From Nitrosomonadaceae bacterium (GTDB lineage: Bacteria > Pseudomonadota > Gammaproteobacteria > Burkholderiales > Nitrosomonadaceae), in assembly GCA_030646695.1 (NCBI GenBank), contig JAUSLF010000047.1, positions 1 to 60,426 of the forward strand: 60,426 nt of DNA. The letters run 5' to 3'. Position numbers and translations under genes: made by a program. Numbering within the stretch: the stretch's first letter is position 1; each line of letters starts with the position of its first letter. The notes under the pieces were generated by a model. It was not told where the DNA came from. It made no database searches and worked only from the letters and a program-made list of their open reading frames with translations. Shown piece after piece: positions 15,901 to 24,874 of the stretch.

Positions 15901-17087
15901 CGCAGTCGGCCTGGCGCGTCGGCCAGCAACTGGCACACGAGGTGTTAGCCCGCCATGTGCGCGAAACCGGGAGTTATCCGGAAAGTGTCGCCATTAGTGT
16001 CTGGGGTACTAGCGCAATGCGCACGCACGGTGATGATGTGGCGCAGATTCTGGCGCTGCTTGGTATGCGCCCGGTATGGCGGCCGGAGAACCGCCAGTTG
16101 GCTGGCGTCGAAGTTATTTCGCTGGCGGAGCTGAAGCACCCACGCATCGATGTGACGATTCGCATTAGCGGTTTCTTTCGTGATGCGTTCCCGCAATTGA
16201 TTGATCTGATCGATGATGCGGTCAATGCTGTTATCAGATTGGATGAGCCGCTGTCGCAGAACTTCGTGCGCAAGCATTATTTCGCCGAATTGGGTGATTG
16301 GATCGGCAAGGGGTTGCCACAAGACCAGGCGTCGCAGCGCGCCGGTTATCGGATCTTCGGCGCCAAGCCTGGTAGCTACGGCGCCGGTATTTTGCCGCTA
16401 ATCCAGGAAAAGAACTGGCAGGCTGATGCCGATTTCGCCGAGGCTTATGTTAACTGGGGCGGCTATGCCTATGCGCGCAATGCGCAGGGAGTGGACGAAC
16501 AGGATGCATTCCGGGTACGCCTGTCGGGTGTGCAGGTGGCGCTGCACAATCAGGACAACCGTGAGCACGATATTTTCGACAGCGACGATTACCTGCAATT
16601 TCACGGCGGCATGATTGCCACTATCCGCGCCCTGACCGGGCAACAGCCGCGTCACTATTTCGGTGACAGCCATGATCCCGCGCACGCCCAAGTGCGGGAT
16701 CTCAAGGAAGAGGCCTTGCGGGTGTTTCGCTCGCGTGTGGTGAATCCCAAGTGGCTTGCAAGCATTCAACGTCATGGTTACAAGGGTGGGCTGGAACTGA
16801 CAGCGACGGTTGATTATCTATTCGGTTACGATGCTACCGCGCAGGTGATGGATGACTGGATGTACGAGCAGGTAGCAAGCAGCTACGTGTTCGATCCCGG
16901 GATGCAGAGTTTTCTGCAGGAAGCTAATCCATGGGCGCAGAATGCAATCGCCGAGCGATTGCTTGAGGCGGCCAGTCGCGGCATGTGGGCCGAACCACTG
17001 CAGTACACGCTGGAGGCGCTGCGTAAATTGTACCTGCACAGCGAGACCTTATTGGAGGCGCGCGGCGAGACGCCGCGCAACGCATAA
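12975..17087 (+). CDS. cobN: Cobaltochelatase subunit CobN with a His/Asp-rich insertion
   Basis: 1370 residues, within the range of CobN/BchH-type large chelatase subunits. [20 protein letters not shown] is the diagnostic CobN/BchH core, with [20 protein letters not shown] following. CobN binds hydrogenobyrinic acid a,c-diamide and, with ATP-driven partner subunits, inserts cobalt (late insertion). Oddity: residues 669-702 are a run with 18 His and 9 Asp out of 34, inserted between two conserved parts. Starts at 12975 or 12981 are both possible. The ChlID-type partner starts 1 bp after the stop. Confidence 0.96.
   Translation: [1370 protein letters not shown]
14979..15080 (+). repeat. His/Asp-rich codon run inside cobN
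   Basis: In-frame CAT/CAC and GAT/GAC codons dominate this 102-bp stretch (CobN residues 669-702). Both codons are mixed for each residue, so it is not a perfect microsatellite and appears kept at the protein level. It resembles metal-storing tails of HypB, SlyD or ZIP transporters. Confidence 0.85.
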
Positions 17088-17088
17088 A

Positions 17089-18999
17089 ATGACAAACATA
17101 AATTTTCCATTCTCCGCCATCGTTGGGCAGCCGCAGTTAAAATCTGCGCTGCTGCTGTGCGCGGTTGACCCAACATTGGGTGGTGTGCTGATCCGGGGCG
17201 ACAAGGGGACAGCCAAGAGTACTGCAGCGCGGGCGCTGACAGATATCCTTCCACTGATAGAACGCAGTGCTGGCTGTGCGTTCAACTGTCTACCCGGCAT
17301 ACCCTGTGAACACTGCGAGATTTGCAATGCGAGTGCAACGGTGCAGGCGGCTGCGGTGCCTTTCGTTACGCTGCCGCTCGGTGCGACTGAGGACCGAGTG
17401 CTCGGCACCCTTGATCTTGAGCGCGCACTGCGGGGCGAAAAACGCGCCTTTCAACCCGGTTTGCTGGCGGCAGCACATCGCGGCATTCTTTACATAGATG
17501 AAGTGAACCTGCTGCCTGATCACCTGGTGGATGTTCTGCTTGACGTAGCGGCGATGGGCATCAACTCGGTGCAGCGAGAAGGCTTGTCGGTCATGCATCC
17601 GGCGCGTTTTACGCTGATCGGCACGATGAATTTGGAAGAGGGAGACTTGCGCCCGCAATTACTTGATCGCTTCGGCTTAATGGTCGAGGTAATGGCTCCC
17701 CGCGAAAAAACATTACGTGCCGAAGTAGTGCGGCGACGTATCGCTTTCGAAGCCGATCCGGCGGCCTACGCTCTCGCATGGTCCCGGCAACAGGATGCGC
17801 TACGGCTTCAACTTATCGCTGCGCAGCGGTTATTGCCAAAGGTGGTGCTGGATGACGTATTGCTTGATCTGATCAGCCATCTTTGTTGCGAATTCGATGT
17901 CGCCAGCTTGCGTGCTGACATCGTAATGCACAAGGCATCGCTTGCGTTGGCAGCACTTGAGGAGCGGACACGGGTGACACCCGAAGATGTGCGTTGTGCT
18001 GCGGAGCTTGTGCTGCCTCATCGCCGCCGCCGCAAACCATTTGAACAGCCGGGATTGGACCGTGAGCGTCTGGACGAATTGATGCAGCAAGCCGTCCGAC
18101 CGCCGGAGTTGAATGATGAACCCGGCACCACTCCGGAGAGTAACGGTGCAGAGGGTGTGATGGACAACGCTGAACAGGAAAATCAGCAACAGGTATTCGC
18201 GGTAGCGTCTACCAGCACCTCGCGCCAGATCATGGTCGATACCCCGTCGGCCCGCAGTGTCGCGGGCCGACGTAGCGCCGCGCCGGATGCTCCGCGGGGT
18301 CGAGTAGTGCGCGCGGTGCCGCATGACAATCCGAGCAGTCTTGCGGTGGGCGCGACGCTGCGTAGCGCGGCGCTGCGTGATCCGGCTGAGTTTCAGGTGA
18401 CCAGAAGTGATTTGCACCAGCAGATTCGCGTGGGTAAAAGCGCCAATCTGATCCTGTTCGTGGTGGATGCCTCTGGTTCAATGGCGGCGCAACGCCGCAT
18501 GGAGGTGGTCAAGGGGGCAGTAATGGCACTACTGACCGATGCCTACCAGCGGCGTGACGAAGTAGCAGTTATCTCTTTTCGCGGCGAAGCGGCAGAGCTG
18601 TTATTGGCACCCACCCGCAGCATCGATCGCGCCGCGCAAGGGCTGCGCGATCTGCCCACCGGCGGACGCACACCGTTGCCACACGCGTTGCAGTTAGCGT
18701 TGCAAACACTGGAACAGGCAAATGCAAGCGCGCCACCGCTCTTGATACTGCTGAGCGATGGTAAGGCGAATGTTGCGCTGAGCGATGGTGGCGACCCATG
18801 GCGCGAGACGCTCGCGTTAGCAGAATTGCTGGTTGCACGCGGTGTGCCGGCACTTGTGCTCGATACCGAAAGCGGTTATCTGCGCCTGGGACGAGCCGCT
18901 CACCTGGCGCAGGCACTGGGTGCGGAATGCCTGACATTGGAGCAGTTATCAGCAGAGAGTTTGGCGCTCACAATACGTGGGCGGTTAAAAACAACATGA
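17089..18999 (+). CDS. ChlI/ChlD-type chelatase subunit (AAA+ and VWA domains), putative CobN partner
   Basis: 636 residues from the ATG at 17089. The N-terminal half is a BchI-like AAA+ domain with Walker [10 protein letters not shown] near residues 39-47 and Walker [11 protein letters not shown]. An acidic linker follows, then a VWA domain with the MIDAS motif DASGSM near residue 460. It thus fuses the two small subunits of Mg-chelatase. Organisms with CobN but no CobS/CobT partners commonly carry such a fusion next to cobN, so cobalt chelation is the likely role. Its TGA overlaps the next start as ATGA. Confidence 0.9.
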   Translation: MTNINFPFSAIVGQPQLKSALLLCAVDPTLGGVLIRGDKGTAKSTAARALTDILPLIERSAGCAFNCLPGIPCEHCEICNASATVQAAAVPFVTLPLGATEDRVLGTLDLERALRGEKRAFQPGLLAAAHRGILYIDEVNLLPDHLVDVLLDVAAMGINSVQREGLSVMHPARFTLIGTMNLEEGDLRPQLLDRFGLMVEVMAPREKTLRAEVVRRRIAFEADPAAYALAWSRQQDALRLQLIAAQRLLPKVVLDDVLLDLISHLCCEFDVASLRADIVMHKASLALAALEERTRVTPEDVRCAAELVLPHRRRRKPFEQPGLDRERLDELMQQAVRPPELNDEPGTTPESNGAEGVMDNAEQENQQQVFAVASTSTSRQIMVDTPSARSVAGRRSAAPDAPRGRVVRAVPHDNPSSLAVGATLRSAALRDPAEFQVTRSDLHQQIRVGKSANLILFVVDASGSMAAQRRMEVVKGAVMALLTDAYQRRDEVAVISFRGEAAELLLAPTRSIDRAAQGLRDLPTGGRTPLPHALQLALQTLEQANASAPPLLILLSDGKANVALSDGGDPWRETLALAELLVARGVPALVLDTESGYLRLGRAAHLAQALGAECLTLEQLSAESLALTIRGRLKTT

Positions 19000-19145
19000 C
19001 GACCGGGAAAATTTATTTGCTCGATACCGGTACCGGCGATGTCGAGCTGGTAGCGCTCAAAGTGGCGTGTTTGTTGAGCAAGGCCGATGTGGTTGGGATC
19101 GCCGCAAGCCTGTCGACAAATGCAGCGATTGGGAAACACTCATGA
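18996..19145 (+). pseudogene. Remnant of a uroporphyrinogen-III C-methyltransferase (SUMT/CobA) gene
   Basis: A 49-codon frame whose start overlaps the ChlID stop as ATGA and whose stop overlaps the cbiE start as ATGA. Its first part, [19 protein letters not shown] and then LLSKADVV, lines up with the N-terminus of SUMT; compare [19 protein letters not shown] and LMQQADVV of CysG at 35182. The SAM-binding GAGPG loop is changed to DTGTG, and everything after residue about 31 is lost, so it cannot be an active methyltransferase. Either a deletion relic or a short coupling frame kept because ribosomes must pass from chlID to cbiE. CysG supplies the activity. Confidence 0.72.
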
Positions 19146-19846
19146 TCATCTGTATTGGTGCGGGACCGGGCGATCTCGGTTACTTGACGCAACGCGGCGC
19201 AGAATTGATTCGCGATGCCGATGTAGTAGCAGGATTCGACGCAGTAGTTAATCTTGTGCACAGCCTGATTCCGTCGACAGCAGAGGTCGTTACCATGGGT
19301 TACCGCGATCAGGTCCAAAAATTGGCGCAAGTGGCATCGGCTCATCACGCCGGCAAACGCTGCGTGGTCGTATTCATGGGCGATATTCATTTTAGCGGCT
19401 TCCAGTACCTGGAACGGATTGAGCGTGCTTGTGGACACGAAGTGGAAACATTACCGGGAATATCTTCTGCGCAAATTCTCGCGTCGCGCACCAAAGTATG
19501 TTTTGACGAAACCACTTTTATCACCTTTCACCGTCGTGGCGATCTCGATCCTTTCAAACGTCATCTGGTACATGTGCTCAACGACAAGCGCAATGCCATC
19601 GTGATTCCTCGCCCGTGGGATGCGCCCCGTTCATTTATGCCGTGCCACATCGCTGCTTACTTGCTGGAGAATGGCGTGTCACCCGAGCATCCGACCGAGG
19701 TATGGGAGAACCTGACGCGCGGTGAAGCGGAATGGCACGGCACACTGGCCGAATGTGTGTGGCGCGAGTTTACCGACATGAGCATCATGTTGATCCGGAC
19801 GCGCCATCCGATGCCAAGCCAGATAGAGCCGCCGGAGGGAGAATGA
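19142..19846 (+). CDS. cbiE: Precorrin-6Y / cobalt-precorrin-7 C5-methyltransferase CbiE (CobL N-terminal half)
   Basis: 234 residues from the ATG at 19142. IGAGPGD at the start is the SAM-binding loop of corrin methyltransferases. [11 protein letters not shown] and [13 protein letters not shown] are the CbiE signatures. Only the CbiE half is present: in CobL a CbiT domain (C15 methylation and decarboxylation) follows, but this protein stops at residue 234 and no cbiT was found in the window. Start and stop overlap neighbouring genes as ATGA. Confidence 0.88.
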   Translation: MIICIGAGPGDLGYLTQRGAELIRDADVVAGFDAVVNLVHSLIPSTAEVVTMGYRDQVQKLAQVASAHHAGKRCVVVFMGDIHFSGFQYLERIERACGHEVETLPGISSAQILASRTKVCFDETTFITFHRRGDLDPFKRHLVHVLNDKRNAIVIPRPWDAPRSFMPCHIAAYLLENGVSPEHPTEVWENLTRGEAEWHGTLAECVWREFTDMSIMLIRTRHPMPSQIEPPEGE

Positions 19847-21447
19847 CGCAGCCTGATCAGAGCGACCAGTTCGGCATTGTGATCGCCGGTCACGGCAGTC
19901 GCGATCCTGATGCAGTTCGCGAGTTCGAAGTGCTGATCGAGTTGATTCGTACGCGCGCTCCACAGCATGTGGTCAGCCATGGCTATCTGGAGTTCGCCAG
20001 TCCGACCATCGAGCAGGCGGTTGCAGCGAATCTTGCCGCTGGTACGCGGCAAGTGGCCGTAGTGCCGGGGGTACTACTGGCCGCACGACATGCCAAGAAC
20101 GATATGCCAAGTGAGTTGCTGGCGCTGGCGCGCGAATATCCCGCCATCGATTTTCATTTTGGTGCGCCACTCAACTTGCATCCGCTACTGCTGCAGCTTG
20201 CCCAGGAACGTATCATCGCTGCCGAGTCGACTTCCCCGAATACCTTGCGGCGTGCTGACACTTGTCTGGTGCTGGTCGGCCGGGGAACTACCGATGCGGA
20301 TGCCAATGGTGAGGTTGCCAAGCTCGCGCGCATGCTAGAGGAAGGTATGGGTTTTGGTGGAGCGTATGTATGTTACTCGGGAACCGCCAAGCCGCTAGTT
20401 GCAGATGGTCTGCGCGCTGCAGCGCGATTGGGATTCGCACGACTCGTCGTGTTGCCTTTCTTTTTATTTGACGGTGTGCTGGTCAAGCGCATTTACACGG
20501 CGGCCGATGACTTGCAGGAGCGTGAACCCGGGCTGGAAGTGCTCAAGGCCAGCTATCTTGGCGTGCATGCGCACGTGGCCGACGTGATGATTGAGCGCGC
20601 ACGTGAAGCGGTGACCGGGCGCGCTGCGATGAATTGTTCGCTATGCAAATACCGAGTACAGATTGTCGGCTTCGAGGAACAAGTTGGTGAACCGCAGCGC
20701 GCGCATCACCTAGAGGTAAGGGGGTTGCTGGAAAAAGAGCGGTTAGATGAACCGTTGGCAACCGATGTCAAAGCAGGAGCCAAACTTGAATTAATGTCGG
20801 CACCCTATCAGCCACATCCGATCGAAGCCGAAAGTTTCCGCATCATTGCTGCCGGGCGTGACTGGTCGGACTTCCCGCAGGCGCACTTGACGGTGCTGCA
20901 ACGGCTGGTGCATACCAGTGGTGACTTCAGTGCGATCGACGACATCTACTTTTCACCGGGGGCGGTTGGGACTGGCATCCGCGCGCTGTTGCGCTGCAAG
21001 CGCGTAGTGACCGATGTCACCATGGTGCAGACCGGCTTGAAGCGTGCATTACTCGAACAGCTTGGTATCGAAACCTGGTGCGGAGTGCACGACCGCGAGA
21101 CGCACTTGATGGCGCAAATGCATGGGATTACGCGCTCTGCGGCTGGTATCCGGCGCGCCTGGGAAAAATTTGGCAACGACATAGTGCTCGCTATCGGCGA
21201 TGCGCCGACCGCAATTATCGAGGCGGCGCAGTTGATCCGTGAGCATGGCTGGCGGCCGCAGCTGGTAATCGGTTTGCCGGTCGGTTTCGTCGGCACCCGT
21301 GAAAGCAAGGATGAGTTGCGCCGCTGCCTGCAAGTGCCGCGCATTACCAATAGCGGTACACGCGGCGGTTCACCGTGGGCGGCGAGTGTGGTCAATGCGC
21401 TGATGATCGATGCAGTCAATCAGCTTGCAGAATATGCACGAACTTGA
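19843..21447 (+). CDS. CbiX-CobH fusion: sirohydrochlorin cobaltochelatase / precorrin-8X methylmutase
   Basis: 534 residues. Residues about 10-255 hold two CbiX-like halves: the first starts [11 protein letters not shown] (HGS at 17-19), while in the second the HGS site is replaced by VGRGTTD. MNCSLC at 263-268 fits MxCxxC, the iron-sulfur motif known from Bacillus CbiX. Residues about 320-534 are CobH/CbiC, with HPIEAESF (catalytic His region) and [13 protein letters not shown]. CbiX inserts cobalt early; CobH moves the C11 methyl to C12. Start overlaps cbiE as ATGA; the stop lies 14 nt into cbiD. Confidence 0.92.
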   Translation: MTQPDQSDQFGIVIAGHGSRDPDAVREFEVLIELIRTRAPQHVVSHGYLEFASPTIEQAVAANLAAGTRQVAVVPGVLLAARHAKNDMPSELLALAREYPAIDFHFGAPLNLHPLLLQLAQERIIAAESTSPNTLRRADTCLVLVGRGTTDADANGEVAKLARMLEEGMGFGGAYVCYSGTAKPLVADGLRAAARLGFARLVVLPFFLFDGVLVKRIYTAADDLQEREPGLEVLKASYLGVHAHVADVMIERAREAVTGRAAMNCSLCKYRVQIVGFEEQVGEPQRAHHLEVRGLLEKERLDEPLATDVKAGAKLELMSAPYQPHPIEAESFRIIAAGRDWSDFPQAHLTVLQRLVHTSGDFSAIDDIYFSPGAVGTGIRALLRCKRVVTDVTMVQTGLKRALLEQLGIETWCGVHDRETHLMAQMHGITRSAAGIRRAWEKFGNDIVLAIGDAPTAIIEAAQLIREHGWRPQLVIGLPVGFVGTRESKDELRRCLQVPRITNSGTRGGSPWAASVVNALMIDAVNQLAEYART

Positions 21448-22585
21448 GCGAGCAGAATTCGATTTGTTCGTGCTGGCCCCGAATGGCCTGCGGCGCGGAC
21501 GCACCACGGGTAGCTGCGCCACGGCGGCAGTCAAAGCAGCGCTTTATTTGTTATTGTATGGGGAGCAATGTGGACGTGTAGAGGTGACGCTACCGGACGG
21601 TGTACATTATCTGGCGATACCGATTCATGCTTTGTGCTGGCTCAATCAGAAAACTGTACGCGCAGAGGTACTCAAGGATGGTGGTGATGATCCGGATAAT
21701 ACCCACGGCGCAACCATCTTTGCCGAGGTACGGCGTAACGCCACAGGGCAGATTCGCTTTTTGGCCGGCAGTGGTGTCGGTACCGCGACTCAGCCCGGGT
21801 TACGGGTGGCAGTTGGGGAGCCGGCAATTAACCCTGTGCCACGCCAGATGATGCGGCAGGCGGTCGCCGAGGTGCTGGCGGAAGAAAAGTCAACAGACGA
21901 TCCCGTGGCAGGTTTTGATCTGATGATTGGCTGTGAAAATGGCGCAGTGATCGCAAAGAAAACTTTCAATCCGCGGCTCGGCGTTCTTGGTGGTATTTCC
22001 ATCCTTGGAACTTCTGGAATCGTTGAACCTATGTCGCTGGCATCATGGATTGCCTCGATCGAGGTTTATGTACGTGTTGCGTTGGGTGGTGGCGCACAGA
22101 GTGTGGCTTACTTGCCGGGGAAGATAGGGCGCACTTATGCCAGGGATATATTGGGGTTGCCTGAGAAACGTATGGTGCAGATTGCCAATTTTCTGGGTGC
22201 TGCACTCGACTTTATGCAACAGGCGCTGGACGAAGAGCGGCGGTGCCTTGATGTGTTGTGGCTGGCCGGACACCCGGGCAAGCTGGCTAAGGTACTTGAC
22301 GGTGTGTGGGATACGCATTCTAGCAAGAGCAATATGGCGATGGGTTGTGTCGCGAGAGTGGCAGCGGAATGTGGATTTGCGGACCATCTGGTACGAGAAA
22401 TGGAAAACGCAAATACAGTGGAAGCAGCGATGGAGCGATTAAAGAGTGAATCCGGAGCGCGGGCATTGTGGACTGAAATCGAGCGACGTATCGGTGTGCT
22501 GGTTCATATGCGTGTACCGGCAGTGAAAAGGATCGAAGTGCGATTATTCGATTTGCATGGCAACGCACTGGGAGAAGGTGCGTGA
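21434..22585 (+). CDS. cbiD: Cobalt-precorrin-5B C1-methyltransferase
   Basis: 383 residues from the ATG at 21434. [18 protein letters not shown] near the N-terminus is the CbiD signature; [11 protein letters not shown] and [16 protein letters not shown] follow. CbiD methylates C1 after ring contraction in the cobalt-early route, replacing CobF of the aerobic route, which is not present. It overlaps the CbiX-CobH fusion by 14 bp and joins cobI through a GTGA overlap. Confidence 0.93.
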   Translation: MHELERAEFDLFVLAPNGLRRGRTTGSCATAAVKAALYLLLYGEQCGRVEVTLPDGVHYLAIPIHALCWLNQKTVRAEVLKDGGDDPDNTHGATIFAEVRRNATGQIRFLAGSGVGTATQPGLRVAVGEPAINPVPRQMMRQAVAEVLAEEKSTDDPVAGFDLMIGCENGAVIAKKTFNPRLGVLGGISILGTSGIVEPMSLASWIASIEVYVRVALGGGAQSVAYLPGKIGRTYARDILGLPEKRMVQIANFLGAALDFMQQALDEERRCLDVLWLAGHPGKLAKVLDGVWDTHSSKSNMAMGCVARVAAECGFADHLVREMENANTVEAAMERLKSESGARALWTEIERRIGVLVHMRVPAVKRIEVRLFDLHGNALGEGA

Positions 22586-23319
22586 GTGTGATGCCACAAC
22601 TTGGCACTCTGTGGGGTATCGGTGTCGGCCCGGGACCGGCAGGTTACCTGCCGCTCGCGGCGTTTGCAGCACTAAAACAAGCCGATGTCGTATTTGCGCC
22701 ACGAGCACGTAGCGCGGAAACCTCGGTTGCCCTGCAATGCCTGGCTGGTATCGACATTTCGCCGCAACGGCTGCGGGAAATCGAATTCAGCATGAGCCCG
22801 GACCGGTCGGTATTGCGTGAGCATTATGCGCAGTTAGCCGATACGATTGCCGCTGAACTGGTTGCCGGGCATAACGTGGCTTACCTGACAATTGGCGATA
22901 CGCTGACGTACTCCACCTATGGCTATGTGCTGGCCGCATTGCGCGAGCGACTACCCGAATTGCCGCACCGTACCTTTCCCGGCATCACCAGCTACGCAGC
23001 CGCCGCGTCGGCTTTGGGCTGGCCGCTAGGCGAAGGCAAGGAACGCATATTGATCCTGCCGTGTCCGGACGACCTTTTCGGGTTGCAGCGCGATATCGAA
23101 ACGCACGACATCGTGGTACTGATGAAGATCGGTACGCGCCTGGCATGGGTGCTTGATCTGCTGCGGGATATGGGTATTGCAGAATACTGCGGGTTTGCGC
23201 GCCGCATCGGCTTGCCGGGTGAAATATTGACTACTGATATCGATAATTTATGTGCGACCGAAGCGATGGGATATCTCGCCACGCTCCTGATCCGAAAAAC
23301 CCCGAGAGAGAGAAGATAA
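22582..23319 (+). CDS. cobI: Precorrin-2 / cobalt-factor II C20-methyltransferase
   Basis: 245 residues with a GTG start overlapping the cbiD stop (GTGA). IGVGPGPAGYLPLAA is the SAM-binding loop and YLTIGDTLTYSTYGYV the second methyltransferase motif, typical of CobI/CbiL. FPGITSYAAAAS follows. It adds the C20 methyl of the precorrin. An in-frame ATG lies at 22591. The next gene, cobM, starts 2 bp after the stop. Confidence 0.92.
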   Translation: MSVMPQLGTLWGIGVGPGPAGYLPLAAFAALKQADVVFAPRARSAETSVALQCLAGIDISPQRLREIEFSMSPDRSVLREHYAQLADTIAAELVAGHNVAYLTIGDTLTYSTYGYVLAALRERLPELPHRTFPGITSYAAAASALGWPLGEGKERILILPCPDDLFGLQRDIETHDIVVLMKIGTRLAWVLDLLRDMGIAEYCGFARRIGLPGEILTTDIDNLCATEAMGYLATLLIRKTPRERR

Positions 23320-23321
23320 TC

Positions 23322-24122
23322 ATGAGGGTGTATTTCATCGGTGCTGGTCCCGGTGCGTCCGACCTGATCACGTTGCGTGGCGCCAACATCCTGGGCCGTG
23401 TCAATATGGTGCTGTATGCCGGCTCGCTGGTGCCGACCGACATGCTGCATCATTGTCACCCGGATGCCGAGTTGATCGATACCGCCAAGCTCGACCTTGA
23501 GCAGCAGGAGGCTTGTTACCGGCGGGCTCAGGCGGCCGACCGCGATGTGGCGCGCCTGCATTCCGGAGATCCGGCAATCTATGGCGCGACTGCCGAGCAA
23601 ATGCGGCGGCTCGATGTGCTAGGCATAGAATACGAAGTAGTGCCGGGTGTATCGTCGTTCAGCGCCGCCGCAGCAGCAGTCAGGACCGAGCTGACCAAGC
23701 CGGAAGTATCGCAGACCATCATCCTGACCCGTGTGTCCGGTCGTGCGTCGGCGGTACCGGAAACAGAAGCTATTGCCAAATTGGCCGGGCACCGTGCGAC
23801 CATGTGCATCTTCCTGTCTGGGCCGCATCTGAAGAAAATCGTTAGCGATCTGCGGTTGCATTATCCAGAGGATACGCCGGTGATTCTGGTCTATCGGGCT
23901 AGCTGGCCGGAGCAGCGTATTTATCAGGGTACCCTTGGCACAGTGCTGAAAGAAACTAAGCGCGGTGCTTGGAACCTGACCACCATGTTGTTGGTCGGTG
24001 CGGCGCTGGGTCATGGCGAGCAGATAGAGTCAAGCCTGTACTCGAGAGATTTCAAACATTTGTTCCGCGCTGTAAGAAAGACCAAACAGAAGGTTGGGAA
24101 AATAGAAAAGGTCGTGGCGTGA
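23322..24122 (+). CDS. cobM: Precorrin-4 / cobalt-precorrin-4 C11-methyltransferase
   Basis: 266 residues from the ATG at 23322, preceded by GAGAGAGAAG. MRVYFIGAGPGASDLITLRG carries the SAM loop; ARLHSGDPAIYGA and VPGVSSFSAAAAAV are the CobM/CbiF landmarks. ILTRVSGRASAVPE is highly typical of the family. It methylates C11. It ends in a GTGA overlap with cbiG. The C-terminal lysine-rich tail of about 20 residues is variable in the family. Confidence 0.94.
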   Translation: MRVYFIGAGPGASDLITLRGANILGRVNMVLYAGSLVPTDMLHHCHPDAELIDTAKLDLEQQEACYRRAQAADRDVARLHSGDPAIYGATAEQMRRLDVLGIEYEVVPGVSSFSAAAAAVRTELTKPEVSQTIILTRVSGRASAVPETEAIAKLAGHRATMCIFLSGPHLKKIVSDLRLHYPEDTPVILVYRASWPEQRIYQGTLGTVLKETKRGAWNLTTMLLVGAALGHGEQIESSLYSRDFKHLFRAVRKTKQKVGKIEKVVA

Positions 24123-24874
24123 GTGAATCACTTGGCATCTGGCTGGTGCGGGCAGAAAGTGAAGCGCTGGCTGCTGTTCTGCAAGCGCGGCTCGGCGGTG
24201 CATTGTATCGGCCTTGGTTGAATCCGGCCGTAACGCAACAGCAGCAGTTTGACGCAGCGTATCGGCGGCATGCGCAGTGGGTGATGCTGGCAGCCAGCGG
24301 TATCGCGGTGCGCTTTCTCGATGGCCTGACGCAAGATAAGCACAGCGATCCGGCACTAGTGGTGCTGGACGAAGCAGGCCGCTATGCGGTGTCGCTGTTA
24401 GCCGGCCACGAAGGTGGAGCCAACCGGTTGGCATATCGTATTGCCAATGCGATCGGTGCGGTACCAGTGATCACGACGGCAACCGACGCATTGAAACCAT
24501 TCGTGATTGGCATTGGTTGCCGTAAGGATGTATCGGCCGAGCGGATTGAGGCGGCGGTGCAGCAGGCGCTTGGTGCGCATCGTTTGAGCGAAGTGCGCGA
24601 GGTAGCGACCGTCGACCTGAAGGCGGATGAGCAAGGATTGATCGAGTTCTGCAAACGGCATGACTTGCCGCTGCACATCTTCGCACACGCCGTGGTGGCG
24701 GCGCGCCCATGGGTGACACAGACATCGGATTGGGTACGTCAGAATGTGGGGCTCGATGGCGTATGCGAGCCGTGTGCACTGATTGCCTGTATGCGCGGAG
24801 AGCTGATAGTGCCAAAAATGGCTTTGGATGGCGTTGCCGTGGCAGTAGCGGAAGATAAGTGGAAGGAAGCATGA
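24119..24874 (+). CDS. cbiG: Cobalt-precorrin-5A hydrolase CbiG (short form)
   Basis: 251 residues with a GTG start in a GTGA overlap with cobM. The N-terminal domain has LAASGIAVRFLDG and AVSLLAGHEGGANRLA; the C-terminal domain has FVIGIGCRKDVSAERI. CbiG opens the delta-lactone and releases acetaldehyde during ring contraction in the cobalt-early route. It is shorter than the common 320-350 residue form, mostly from the N-terminus and linker; both signature regions remain. The stop overlaps the cobJ-cobK start as ATGA. Confidence 0.88.
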   Translation: MSESLGIWLVRAESEALAAVLQARLGGALYRPWLNPAVTQQQQFDAAYRRHAQWVMLAASGIAVRFLDGLTQDKHSDPALVVLDEAGRYAVSLLAGHEGGANRLAYRIANAIGAVPVITTATDALKPFVIGIGCRKDVSAERIEAAVQQALGAHRLSEVREVATVDLKADEQGLIEFCKRHDLPLHIFAHAVVAARPWVTQTSDWVRQNVGLDGVCEPCALIACMRGELIVPKMALDGVAVAVAEDKWKEA

